Source: Sipunculus nudus (Eukaryota > Annelida > Sipuncula > Golfingiida > Sipunculidae). From it: a DNA stretch of 64,000 bases. The translations under genes and the position numbers were made by a program. This document shows positions 61,533 to 64,000 of the stretch, piece after piece. Every line of letters starts with the position of its first letter. Within the stretch, counting starts at the first letter, position 1. The DNA is taken from positions 8,903,676-8,967,675 of the forward strand of contig CM049311.1 of assembly GCA_026874595.1 (NCBI GenBank), given 5' to 3'. The notes under the pieces were generated by a model. That model was not told where the DNA came from. It made no database searches and saw only the letters and a program-made list of their open reading frames with translations.

Positions 61533-62150
61533 TAATCTATCCTCTTTATTACCTGTAAAAGGGATGGTCCTCAGGACATCCTTGGGATGTCCTTCATTGT
61601 TTGTTCTTAAAGTGATAAAGAAATGTTTCAAAATCTGGGTCTGAGCTAATTCACTATTGCAGATTTTAATTCATTTGAATTATATATAAAGTTAAAGAAA
61701 AAAGTACTAAATTTGCAAGTTAGTTAAAAGTACAAATAATGAAAGTTTCAAATATGATGATTGAATTTTAAGAAATATACCTAATCATATTTACTCATAA
61801 CTGATGAGAGATAATAATAAGAAAAAAATATCTTTGAAATCTTAGAATATCAACAAATATGTTGGAATTTCTGTAAACACTTTCAGTTAAAGTTCATACC
61901 AAATTAAATTCTATGTCACTATTGCCACATCTTCCTGTAAGAGATATAATTTGTTTGAGTATATATTGCTTGTTGATATATTTTGAGGGTATTTTAATGA
62001 AACCTTTCTGATTAAACAGGCTCAGGGTTCATTCCCGTGTGAGATGTCAGTCCTTGAGATTCACAATGAGCTGGACTGGAACCCCGCTGTCACCTCCCTC
62101 AAGATGTGGCCACTTTATATATTTGATGATGGCAATGTGGTCTACTATAG
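1291..62150 (+). CDS. USP47: USP47-like ubiquitin carboxyl-terminal hydrolase, partial (11 internal exons)
   Basis: Spliced coding region: 1291-1410, 13762-13885, 18378-19184, 34873-34964, 35916-35999, 36541-36621, 51746-51861, 54707-54825, 55400-55530, 61401-61448, 62020-62150. All junctions are GT-AG and the phases agree throughout (0,1,1,0,0,0,2,1,0,0,2). The product matches the C-terminal half of USP47 as I remember the human protein: KTLKSE, KLLDR..NTIR, a long acidic linker, [59 protein letters not shown] and WPLYI. USP47 is a cysteine deubiquitinase of nucleus and cytoplasm; in mammals it stabilises DNA polymerase beta and is linked to the beta-TrCP ubiquitin ligase. The Cys/His catalytic domain must lie upstream and the last exon, expected to begin by completing an Arg codon, downstream. 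No promoter or polyadenylation site is in view. Oddity: exon C ends inside a giant minisatellite. Confidence 0.9.
1772..2040 (+). repeat. Dispersed repeat, partial copy (related to 17569-18058)
   Basis: It shares ATATGATGGGAGTAT, ATGGTATA.CCA..GTCC, TCCGTTAACTTT, GGGCTTTGA.GGAT and ACGAAACTCACCA with the copy at 17569-18058. The start is a short self-complementary segment followed by GTCCGTCCGTTAAC, the layout seen at 5' ends of the Helitron-like elements in this window. Confidence 0.6.
2051..2202 (+). mobile_element. Helitron-like family 2, 5' fragment
   Basis: Begins TTTTAGCAAACCTGTGAGCT and continues with GATGGTGCGG, GTCCGTCGTAC, TCGTTAACTAACTC and ATCACCAAATTTTGCAAATA, as in the fuller copies at 4879 and 38098. 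It is cut off by the family 1 element that starts at 2203. Confidence 0.7.
2203..4842 (+). mobile_element. Helitron-like non-autonomous element, family 1 (2.6 kb)
   Basis: The 5' end is TTTAGCTCAGCTGACTATAA (inverted-repeat arm GCTCAGCTGAC at 2206-2216), followed by a GTCC/GTCT microsatellite-like stretch. The 3' end has the partner CAGCTGAGCG at 4809-4818, then a short hairpin (GACC/GGTC, 4823-4834) and CCCTTGTTTT. This asymmetric inverted repeat, with the 3' arm inside a terminal hairpin, is the known layout of Helentron-type non-autonomous Helitrons. It contains two related internal copies (from about 2300 and from about 3000) and no coding capacity. Confidence 0.72.
4879..6089 (+). mobile_element. 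Helitron-like element, family 2, with nested family 5 element
   Basis: The 5' end is TTTTTAGCGATCTTGTGAGC. The 3' end has the arm CACAGGTTCGC (6056-6066), the complement of GCGAACCTGTG seen at the intact 5' end at 38100, then the hairpin AGGCCT-GT-AGGCCT (6070-6083) and CTTGTTTT. Interrupted at about 5064 by a family 5 segment that ends at CTAG 5889-5892 with its own hairpin GTAGTC/GACTAC just before. Confidence 0.72.
6216..7205 (+). mobile_element. Helitron-like family 1, 3'-truncated copy
   Basis: Begins ATTAGCTCAGCTGACTATAA (arm at 6220-6230), followed by GTCCATCTGTCTGTCTGTCC. The body matches the 2203 element, including the second internal copy near 7020. No family 1 3' end is found; it is interrupted at about 7205 by the 180-bp satellite block. 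Confidence 0.65.
7206..8737 (+). repeat. Nine-copy 180-bp tandem repeat ending in a family 3 Helitron 3' terminus
   Basis: CAGTTACAG occurs at 7211, 7391, 7571, 7751, 7929, 8109 and 8269, with decayed copies near 8409 and 8589, giving a period of about 180 bp. Conserved pieces include CCGGTTGACCTACTTTTGAC, TTTTACGGCTCCTAAAC and ATGCCTGCAGATATTGGCCT. The block ends with GGCGGGGGCA, the hairpin GTGTCG-TTC-CGACAC and ATCTAG, identical to the 3' end of the family 3 element at 46789-46822. The 5' end is missing. Confidence 0.8.
9291..10661 (+). mobile_element. Helitron-like element, family 1 (1.4 kb)
   Basis: 5' arm GCTCAGCTGAC at 9293-9303. The 3' end has TCAGCTGGGTG (10627-10637, one mismatch to the arm), the palindrome GACCCATGGGTC (10642-10653) and CCTTGTTT. 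It holds two copies of a segment with a C-run, CACCACCA, and AATTATATTGCAAT..ATGG (9505-9580 and 9740-9805), and further C-runs at 10520. Confidence 0.68.
11001..13426 (+). mobile_element. Helitron-like element, family 1 ends with internal AGGTCA-rich repeats
   Basis: 5' arm GCTCAGCTGAC (11004-11014), then a TCCGTC-type stretch and GGCCGGCCGGCCG. The 3' end has CAGCTGAGCG (13394-13403) and the palindrome GACCCATGGGTC (13408-13419). Between 11270 and 12100 a tandem unit of roughly 120-150 bp repeats, each with CAAACCTTCCATCTTTCACA-like and AGGTCAAAGGTCAAGGTCAC-like parts. The 3' part after 12200 may include unrelated sequence. Confidence 0.62.
13654..13688 (+). repeat. (GA)n microsatellite
   Basis: About 17 uninterrupted GA dinucleotides, 75 bp upstream of exon B. 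The complementary strand would be a CT tract; on the transcript strand it is purine-rich and lies just before the acceptor region. Confidence 0.95.
13762..13885 (+). CDS. USP47: USP47 exon B
   Basis: Forty-one codons plus one base, from [15 protein letters not shown] to YISLPKQR. The acceptor TTTTCTCACAG ends at 13761 and the donor is GAGAG followed by [26 protein letters not shown] matches the conserved WKLLDR..NTIRLFV..P block of USP47 (human sequence from memory). An open frame that starts further upstream and continues to 14097 is intron read-through on both sides, not a longer exon. Confidence 0.9.
14098..16440. other. Intron B sequence, mostly unclassified
   Basis: AT-rich non-coding sequence. 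It contains a local duplication (listed separately) and a very AT-rich stretch at 16015-16100. No exon, RNA gene or clear transposon end recognised outside the duplication. Confidence 0.5.
14992..15368 (+). repeat. Imperfect tandem duplication, about 200 bp unit
   Basis: Two copies, about 14998-15198 and 15203-15364, share GGGGAACATGCTTGTATTC, GGTGGTCAGTAT, AGAAGGTACACAAATAACAC, TGATGTGGTTTATTTTAAGT and ATGAAAATATTTGCATT. The tail motif ATGAAAATATTTGCAT followed by a GCCTTA-containing segment recurs at 37245-37275, so this is probably a dispersed repeat. Confidence 0.75.
16446..16800 (+). mobile_element. Two decayed family 1 Helitron-like 5' ends
   Basis: ATTTAGCTCAGCTGGCTGAC at 16449-16468, and TTTAGCTCAGTGGATTATAA with GTCATCTGAGCTATAGTC at 16745-16782. 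Neither has a matching 3' end nearby. Confidence 0.5.
16801..17568. other. Intron B, no supported feature
   Basis: Non-coding sequence that includes a chance open frame at 16959-17300. Its residue content and lack of splice or homology support do not make it a gene. GAGAGAGAG occurs at 17104-17112. Confidence 0.45.
17569..18058 (+). repeat. Dispersed repeat, fuller copy of the 1772 element
   Basis: Starts ACATATGATGGGAGTATTAT and includes internal repeats of CACGAAACTCACCA/CATGAAACTCATTT and AATGAGGTCAGAGG (about 17850 and 17996). It ends near GTGGTACTCTTGTTTT, a CTTGTTTT end like the Helitron-like families. I did not find a convincing inverted-repeat pair, so the class is uncertain. Confidence 0.5.
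18371..18383 (+). promoter_or_regulatory. USP47: NAGNAG tandem 3' splice acceptor of exon C
   Basis: The sequence TTTACAGCAGCAC offers two acceptors three bases apart, after 18377 or after 18380. Both keep the frame and differ by one Ala (AAHLDS versus AHLDS). NAGNAG acceptors are a known source of single-residue isoforms. Confidence 0.7.
18378..19184 (+). CDS. USP47: USP47 exon C: acidic Ser/Glu/Thr-rich linker ending at the minisatellite
   Basis: About 269 codons; the first two bases complete the Ala codon begun in exon B and the last base is the first of the codon finished by exon D. It opens with [22 protein letters not shown] and is then low-complexity, rich in Ser, Glu, Thr, Gly and Gln, like the disordered linker between ubiquitin-like segments of USP47. 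Near the end [11 protein letters not shown] aligns with the conserved MQYMYFKAE of vertebrate USP47. The last residues, NSDPDTNDR, are encoded by the first unit of the 33-bp array. The donor is CGAG followed by GTGAGA at 19185. Without splicing here the frame stops at 19214 (TGA). The exact donor is inferred from phase and from the fit to exon D. Confidence 0.88.
19158..19980 (+). repeat. Proximal, diverged part of the 33-bp array
   Basis: These are the most varied units of the array: AAAGTTTGAGGTAAAATTAGT, ATGATGGAGGTAAAATAGTG, CAATCGAGGTAAGAAATGTG and others, with small indels. They join the exon to the homogenised centre. Motifs found here (ACACCAACAATTGAGGTAAG, then TACAAATGATCAAGGTGAG) reappear as blocks deep in the array near 20320, 26650, 27410 and 32290, so this edge probably resembles the founder sequence. 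Confidence 0.8.
19181..19190 (+). promoter_or_regulatory. USP47: Authentic 5' splice site of exon C, also unit 1 of the 33-bp array
   Basis: CGAG followed by GTGAGA. Exon sequence before the GT (GATCCTGATACCAACGAT) and intron sequence after it (GTGAGAATAATGAT) are both the repeated motif of the adjacent array. It is chosen as the donor because it is the only one before the in-frame stop at 19214 and because it gives phase 1, which exon D requires. Confidence 0.8.
21927..24515 (+). repeat. Higher-order block 21+15+42 units
   Basis: Bounded by units carrying a 5-bp insertion (GGTAAGAGTACCGTAGT or GTACTGTAGT instead of GGTAAGAATAGT). Marker GTs at 21927, 22625, 23125 and 24516 give intervals of 698, 500 and 1391 bp, that is 33n+5 with n = 21, 15 and 42. 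A related series of 21, 15 and 27 units lies at 29815-31908. Confidence 0.85.
23125..26274 (+). repeat. Near-identical 1391-bp (42-unit) duplication inside the array
   Basis: The intervals 23125-24515 and 24884-26274 are both 1391 bp and separated by an 11-unit block. Translations of the open frame through each are identical. By eye I found one base difference: T at 23924 against A at 25683. This implies a very recent duplication of about 1759 bp, or a repeat-assembly effect. Confidence 0.85.
29815..31908 (+). repeat. Higher-order block 21+15+27 units
   Basis: Markers at 29815, 30513, 31013 and 31909 give 698, 500 and 896 bp. The first two intervals equal those of the 21927 block and the third is 495 bp (15 units) shorter than its 1391-bp counterpart, with matching beginnings and ends. 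It is best explained as a copy of the same block with a 15-unit deletion, or the reverse. Confidence 0.8.
34120..34425 (+). repeat. Distal degenerate edge of the 33-bp array
   Basis: Recognisable but decayed units: CTATCCTGATAACAACATTT, CAGGTGAGAATAGTAATCC, GATCCTGAGACCAGCAATAC, and GTCCTGATACCAACATTCAA before GGTATAAATACTGATCC. Unit spacing becomes irregular and fades into unique intron about 450 bp before exon D. Confidence 0.75.
34426..34872. other. Unique intron between the array and exon D
   Basis: Non-repetitive AT-rich sequence leading to the pyrimidine-rich acceptor of exon D. A motif of TTCATAAAATGGT/TTCACAAAATGGT/TACATAAAATGGT recurs at about 34485, 34573 and 34680, suggesting an old, faint repeat of about 100 bp. 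Confidence 0.5.
34873..34964 (+). CDS. USP47: USP47 exon D (ubiquitin-like segment, first strand)
   Basis: Ninety-two nucleotides: two bases complete a Val codon, then 30 codons from [20 protein letters not shown] to GVSSDHFN. The acceptor CTCGTTTCAG ends at 34872 and the donor is AAT followed by [14 protein letters not shown] and L..FLGVSS.HF match the conserved start of a USP47 ubiquitin-like domain. It is the first exon after the 33-bp array and fixes the phase of the exon C donor. Confidence 0.92.
35916..35999 (+). CDS. USP47: USP47 exon E
   Basis: Twenty-eight codons in phase 0, [20 protein letters not shown] then SSYVDDSK. The acceptor TTTTATTGTAG ends at 35915 and the donor is AAG followed by GTTAGT. 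NQEFE.(3)LNETLSS is a strongly conserved USP47 signature within the ubiquitin-like domain begun by exon D. Confidence 0.93.
36541..36621 (+). CDS. USP47: USP47 exon F
   Basis: Twenty-seven codons in phase 0, [20 protein letters not shown] then LLIDEPE. The acceptor TTCTATTTAG ends at 36540 and the donor is GAG followed by [16 protein letters not shown] is essentially invariant in USP47 proteins. A 15.1-kb intron follows. Confidence 0.93.
36622..38095. other. Intron F proximal part, no supported gene
   Basis: AT-rich sequence with a fragment of the repeat seen at 15170-15370 (ATGAAAATATTTGCATCCTG at about 37245). A chance open frame at 37662-38017 lies in low-complexity AT-rich DNA without splice or homology support. 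Confidence 0.45.
38098..39731 (+). mobile_element. Helitron-like element, family 2 (1.6 kb) with nested family 5 segment
   Basis: 5' TTTTAGCGAACCTGTGAGCT (arm GCGAACCTGTG, 38100-38110). The 3' arm CACAAGTTCGC (39701-39711) has one mismatch, followed by the hairpin AGGCCT-GT-AGGCCT (39715-39728) and CTTGTTT. From about 38635 to 39561 it holds a family 5-like segment with repeated TCATATCTC..GGTTTGAC, CCACCTGAAATTTTGCA and GGTGGC.CCACCT motifs, ending in the hairpin TAGTC/GACTA and ATTCTAG. Confidence 0.72.
38647..38698. promoter_or_regulatory. Cluster of GTCTAGAC palindromes
   Basis: GTCTAGAC at 38649-38656, 38657-38664, 38670-38677 and 38678-38685, with a partial fifth copy at 38691. The first pair lies in a perfect 20-bp palindrome (38647-38666). 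GTCTAGAC is the established palindromic SMAD3/SMAD4-binding element. Whether it is used here is unknown; it could equally be a structural palindrome of the host repeat. Confidence 0.55.
39732..40800. other. Intron F between Helitron-like elements, no feature recognised
   Basis: Non-coding, moderately AT-rich sequence. I see no exon and no repeat shared with other parts of the window. Confidence 0.45.
44761..46823 (+). mobile_element. Helitron-like element, family 3, carrying the 180-bp satellite
   Basis: 5' arm TGCCCCCGCC at 44763-44772. The 3' arm GGCGGGGGCA (46789-46798) is the perfect complement, followed by the hairpin GTGTCG-TTC-CGACAC (46802-46816) and ATCTAG (CTAG 46819-46822). After the 5' end come five short GTCATTC-type units, then 180-bp satellite copies (CAGTTACAG at 44930, 45111, 45291, 45472, 45652 and, after an insertion, about 46500). 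The ends and the CTAG-T terminus fit Helitrons well. No open frame for a Rep/helicase. Confidence 0.8.
45778..46440 (+). mobile_element. Putative Helitron-like element nested in the 180-bp satellite
   Basis: Satellite copy sequence stops after ACATGTACAG (45770) and resumes with GCAATGC...GCCTAAT at 46443. Between them is unrelated sequence beginning GGCCCTCAGCGCATAGGCTG, with a GTCCGTCCGTCC-like stretch at 45825-45865, and ending ATATTCTAGTT (CTAG 46435-46438). I could not find the inverted-repeat pair, so the boundary is approximate. It holds two related halves (CGGGATATCTCTAAAAGGAT-like and GGTGACCTTGACC-like motifs). Confidence 0.55.
47641..50451. other. Intron F distal part, no feature recognised
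   Basis: AT-rich sequence of 2.8 kb without transposon ends or exons that I can recognise; short AT-rich open frames are chance. Confidence 0.45.
50452..51485 (+). mobile_element. Helitron-like element, family 5 (1.0 kb)
   Basis: Starts TTGTATCCGTCGGAAC. Other copies of the family have CGGATACA just inside the 3' hairpin (5833-5845 and 39516-39526), the complement of this start. The 3' end is CACTTGTTGACTACCCATAT then TCTAG (CTAG 51480-51483); the hairpin is decayed here but intact at 5876. The body has three to four repeats with CATATCTC..GGTTTGACTTAT, CTGAAATTTTGCATG and GGTGGC.CCACCT. Confidence 0.65.
51520..51690. repeat. Dispersed repeat shared with 54410-54605
   Basis: ACTCTCCATGGCTCAGATGA..GTGTCTGGTAGT..TAGAGGT and GTCCAGGCC are shared with ACTCTCCAAGGCTCAGATGG..GTATTTAGAGGTGG and CTGTCCAGGCCACT at 54430-54600. 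Both lie shortly upstream of USP47 acceptors (exons G and H). Confidence 0.55.
51746..51861 (+). CDS. USP47: USP47 exon G
   Basis: Thirty-eight codons plus two bases, starting [20 protein letters not shown] and ending GMNIPPE. The acceptor TTTGTGTTTTCAG ends at 51745 and the donor is AA followed by GTGAGT. CKFL.(3)[12 protein letters not shown] in vertebrates aligns with this exon. The segment has the Thr-Val-x-Gln-x-K helix start typical of ubiquitin-like folds. Confidence 0.93.
51862..54409. other. Intron G, no feature recognised
   Basis: AT-rich intron with poly-A and poly-T runs. No exon or transposon ends recognised. Confidence 0.45.
54410..54605. repeat. Dispersed repeat, second copy
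   Basis: Partner of the repeat at 51520-51690 (see there). The class is unknown; no inverted repeats or poly-A tail are obvious. Confidence 0.5.
54707..54825 (+). CDS. USP47: USP47 exon H
   Basis: One base completes a Lys codon, then 39 codons from [20 protein letters not shown] to FEIFLEILD plus one base. The acceptor ATTCAG ends at 54706 and the donor is GATG followed by GTGAGT. RLRKK.WKNPG and FLE.LDG are USP47 landmarks. Confidence 0.93.
55400..55530 (+). CDS. USP47: USP47 exon I
   Basis: Two bases complete a Glu codon, then 43 codons including [15 protein letters not shown] and [17 protein letters not shown]. The acceptor TCTTGTCAG ends at 55399 and the donor is AAG followed by GTGAGT. 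SM.QLAV..RRW.PS and SSVDEL.EK are conserved in USP47 and open the last ubiquitin-like domain. Confidence 0.94.
56059..56707 (+). mobile_element. Complete small Helitron-like element, family 6 (0.65 kb)
   Basis: 5' arm CCCCTCGCAA (56062-56071); 3' arm TTGCGAGGGG (56672-56681), a perfect 10-bp complement; hairpin CTGC-TTC-GCAG (56687-56697), then TACCCTTGTT. A TGTCCGTCTGTCCGTCTGG stretch follows the 5' end. The interior is four units of roughly 145 bp with GGTCAAAGGTCACAGCC, CACTTCTTGAAAAAGGTTGT and CATATGGCTCA. It is the cleanest example of the asymmetric-inverted-repeat layout in the window. Confidence 0.75.
56806..57060 (+). mobile_element. Possible tRNA-derived SINE
   Basis: ATAGTGGTTAAGGCTCTGGT (A-box-like) is followed 30 bp later by TGTTCAAAACCCCG (B-box-like), the spacing of an internal RNA polymerase III promoter. 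The fold does not make a good tRNA. The body and tail cannot be delimited, so the end is approximate. Confidence 0.5.
57960..58275. repeat. GC-richer island with an A-rich end, possible retroposed repeat
   Basis: It stands out from AT-rich flanks with CCGGATGGCACGTCTGAAC, GCCCCGCTCACGTGGGTCGC and CATGACGGCCCTGCATGTAG, and ends in an A-rich run (58250-58270). Class not recognised. No open frame of note. Confidence 0.35.
58276..59371. other. Intron I, no feature recognised
   Basis: AT-rich sequence without exons or clear repeat ends. Confidence 0.45.
59372..61253 (+). mobile_element. Helitron-like element, family 7 (1.9 kb), rich in AGGTCA half-sites
   Basis: 5' arm TATCCCCAGAC (59372-59382); 3' arm GTCTGGGGATA (61209-61219), a perfect 11-bp complement; hairpin TGGCACC-TGT-GGTGCCA (61223-61239, 7-bp stem); then AGAAATGTCTAG (CTAG 61248-61251). 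The interior is a tandem of units of about 290 bp with TTGATTTTGGGGTCATGAGG, AGGTCAAAGGTCAAGGTCAC and TTGACTTATATATGTCCCAT. No replicase gene. Its 3' end lies 150 bp upstream of exon J. Confidence 0.8.
61401..61448 (+). CDS. USP47: USP47 exon J (48-nt micro-sized exon)
   Basis: Sixteen codons in phase 0, [16 protein letters not shown]. The acceptor TTCTGTTTCAG ends at 61400 and the donor is AAG followed by GTATGT. SEISGIP...EFAK matches vertebrate USP47. A CT/TA/CA compound microsatellite begins about 23 bp into the following intron. Confidence 0.93.
61471..61533 (+). repeat. Compound (CT)n(TA)n(CA)n microsatellite
   Basis: CT repeats, then TA repeats, then CA repeats in about 60 bp, starting about 23 bp after the exon J donor. 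Short open frames through it are artefacts. Confidence 0.95.
62020..62150 (+). CDS. USP47: USP47 exon K (last exon in the window)
   Basis: Forty-three codons plus two bases, [20 protein letters not shown], then [21 protein letters not shown] and the start of an Arg codon. The acceptor ATTAAACAG ends at 62019 and the donor is ATAG followed by GTAAGT. G.FPC..SVL.IH..LDWNP and WPLYI.DDG match the end of the USP47 ubiquitin-like region. One further exon with the C-terminal helix is expected beyond 64000. Confidence 0.94.
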
Positions 62151-62639
62151 GTAAGTCCCATCCAAATATAATTCACTATGATATGATTATTACTTTAATT
62201 ACTTGTCCCAATAATGCACACACTTAAGTCCTGAGCTTATGTCCCTATGAGAGGTTCTCAGTTTAGATTGGCCATAGAAGCCACTTATACTCTTGGGAGT
62301 ACTCTCAAGCGTCCACAGTAGAGAGGTGTCTGTAATAGGGAGGTGGCCGTAAAGGGAAGTTTATCTGTGCAGCATGTGTGGATGATCTTTTGTACTTACC
62401 AATTGATAAACAGAAACATTCTACACACAAAACACGTACGGTGATAGTAATAAAAATGTTTTGTACACTGCCAGAGCCTCAGCTTAGATACACTTGGGTA
62501 TGGTACCTTGGTCCAAAGTTTACAGCTTATAGCCATTGCCTAGATAATGAAGATTATTTTTCCAAATATATTTAGGAAAGACATTCCTCACTTAACTGCA
62601 CGACTCTGTTTTGACACAGACTAAGAAATTTGCTAAATC

Positions 62640-63200
62640 TTCAATACAGGCATGTACATAATGAGTACTCTGATACAGGCACTTGCATTATGGGTACTCT
62701 AATACCGGCACTTGCATTATTGGTATTCCGATACAGGCACTTGCATTATGGGTACTCTAATACCGGCACTTGCATTATGGGTACTCTGATACAGGCACTT
62801 GCATTATGGGTACTCAGATACAGGCACTTGCATTATGGGTACTCCGATACAGGCACTTGCATTATGGTTACTCCGATACAGGAACTTGCATTATGGGTAC
62901 TCTGATACAGGCACTTGCATTATGGGTACTCTGATACAGGCACTTGCATTATGGGTACTCTGATACAGGCACTTGCATTATGGGTACTCTGATACAGGCA
63001 CTTGCATTATGGGTACTCTGATACAGGCACTTGTATTATGGGTACTCTGATACAGGCACTTGCATTATGGGTATTCCAATACAGGCACTTGCATTATGGG
63101 TACTCCAATACAGGCACTAGCTTTATGGGTACTCCAATACAGGCACTTGCATTATGGGTACTCTGATACAGGCACCTGCATTATGGGTACTCCAATACAG
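62640..63200 (+). repeat. 29-bp minisatellite, about 19 units
   Basis: The unit is GATACAGGCACTTGCATTAT plus GGGTACTCT. Variants include AATACCGG, TATTCCAA, TACTCCGA and CAGGAACTTG; the first and last units are the most diverged. It lies in the intron after exon K, about 490 bp past its donor. The unit has no splice-site likeness to exon K. Confidence 0.95.
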
Positions 63201-64000
63201 ATATTTGTGTAGTTAAGGGGCATTATATAAAAGGCCTATATTATGCTATTTTATGCAAATTATAAACAAAAGTAATATTCTATAGAGGAGAATGCATGGT
63301 TTAAAAATAATGAGGGTAATATAATGAAAGGTGTTGTTGTTTAGGAGTCATTGTGGCTTAAAAGTCAATTTTATTGCCTCGAATTGTGATCTGCAGCCAT
63401 GACATTATGCCTGATGTTCATGTTACCAGGAAAAACAGCTATATTGGAGCAATTTATGTCATTATATATAAAATATATTGTTTATTAAAGGTGCCCCTTC
63501 ACCTTCCTTTTGAAAAAGAATGTATGTGATTTCTGGCTTCCTCTATGTATATATTAATGATCTAGAGGTAATTTTGGTTGTGAAAAATTCTAACAGTGAA
63601 TTTGTGATGTATGTTGGTACTTGTTTATCTACAACATGTTTGTAAACACAGCAATGTTGACAAAAGGGAAACATGTAACCTAAGGTGGTAGGTTATATGT
63701 GTATATTCACATATATGTGGATGTGAAAGCTCATTTGTTGCAAAAGGCTATTTGCAAAGCTCTGGTTTATCTGACTTGCTGCCAGATGCCTTTGTTTTGA
63801 TTATTTTAGCAAGCCCCCACATATTATAAACACGTTGATTTAAGCAAAACAAGCAGCCTGTGTGCAGTGATATCCACGTTTTCTGGCCTATTTTTATGAA
63901 AGCTCCAAGGGATAACCTTTAGTTTATAATAGTCAGATAGGTGATTGGGCCCCTTTAAACTAAATATGCCTTATTCTTATATAAGTATGCATTTCCTTGG
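63201..64000. other. Intron K distal part, no feature recognised
   Basis: AT-rich sequence. I looked for the final USP47 exon (expected to complete an Arg codon after the acceptor) and did not find it. Confidence 0.45.

Noticed and set aside
62630-62905. Open frame HYGYSDTGTCIMGTL
   Set aside because: Translation of the 29-bp minisatellite; 29 is not a multiple of three, so frames rotate and the opening is chance.

Overview
The window is animal nuclear DNA carrying the 3' half of one long, intron-rich gene on the + strand, embedded in AT-rich, repeat-packed introns. Eleven exons can be joined by GT-AG splice sites with consistent phases (1853 nt, 617 codons plus 2 bases). They encode the C-terminal half of a USP47-type ubiquitin carboxyl-terminal hydrolase: the ubiquitin-like domains and the acidic linker. 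The USP catalytic domain (upstream) and the last exon (downstream) lie outside the window. Repeats made of Helitron-like non-autonomous elements with short internal tandem arrays point to a mollusc, probably a bivalve. This taxonomic guess is inference.

Layout: 1-1290 upstream intron; exon A 1291-1410; a 12.4-kb intron filled with Helitron-like elements; exon B 13762-13885; exon C 18378-19184 (Ser/Glu/Thr-rich linker); a 15.7-kb intron almost wholly made of one 33-bp minisatellite (about 19158-34425, roughly 450 units); exons D-F 34873-36621; a 15.1-kb intron with large nested Helitron-like elements; exons G-I 51746-55530; a 5.9-kb intron with two well-delimited Helitron-like elements and a possible SINE; exons J and K 61401-62150; then intron with a 29-bp minisatellite.

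The outstanding feature is the 33-bp array. Its first unit is the last 27 bases or so of exon C plus the exon's own 5' splice site, so the repeat has multiplied an exon-intron junction. Most later units keep a GGTAAGA or GGTGAGA sequence at the same place, giving hundreds of pseudo-5' splice sites between the real donor (19185) and the next acceptor (34872). The unit length is 11 codons, so every pseudo-donor in an unshifted unit has the same phase as the real one. A variant unit with a 5-bp insertion marks 13 positions, and the intervals are whole numbers of units (59, 21, 15, 42, 11, 42, 79, 10, 18, 21, 15, 27, 50), which reveals a nested higher-order repeat structure with recent kilobase-scale duplications.

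The second theme is at least six families of Helitron-like elements. Each has an inverted repeat at the 5' end whose partner lies just inside a short 3' hairpin, ending in CTTG or CTAG. Several carry internal tandem repeats, and some carry clusters of nuclear-receptor half-sites. Apart from the exons I see no convincing protein-coding gene. The long open frames in the array, on both strands, follow from a 33-bp unit that lacks stops in four of six frames.
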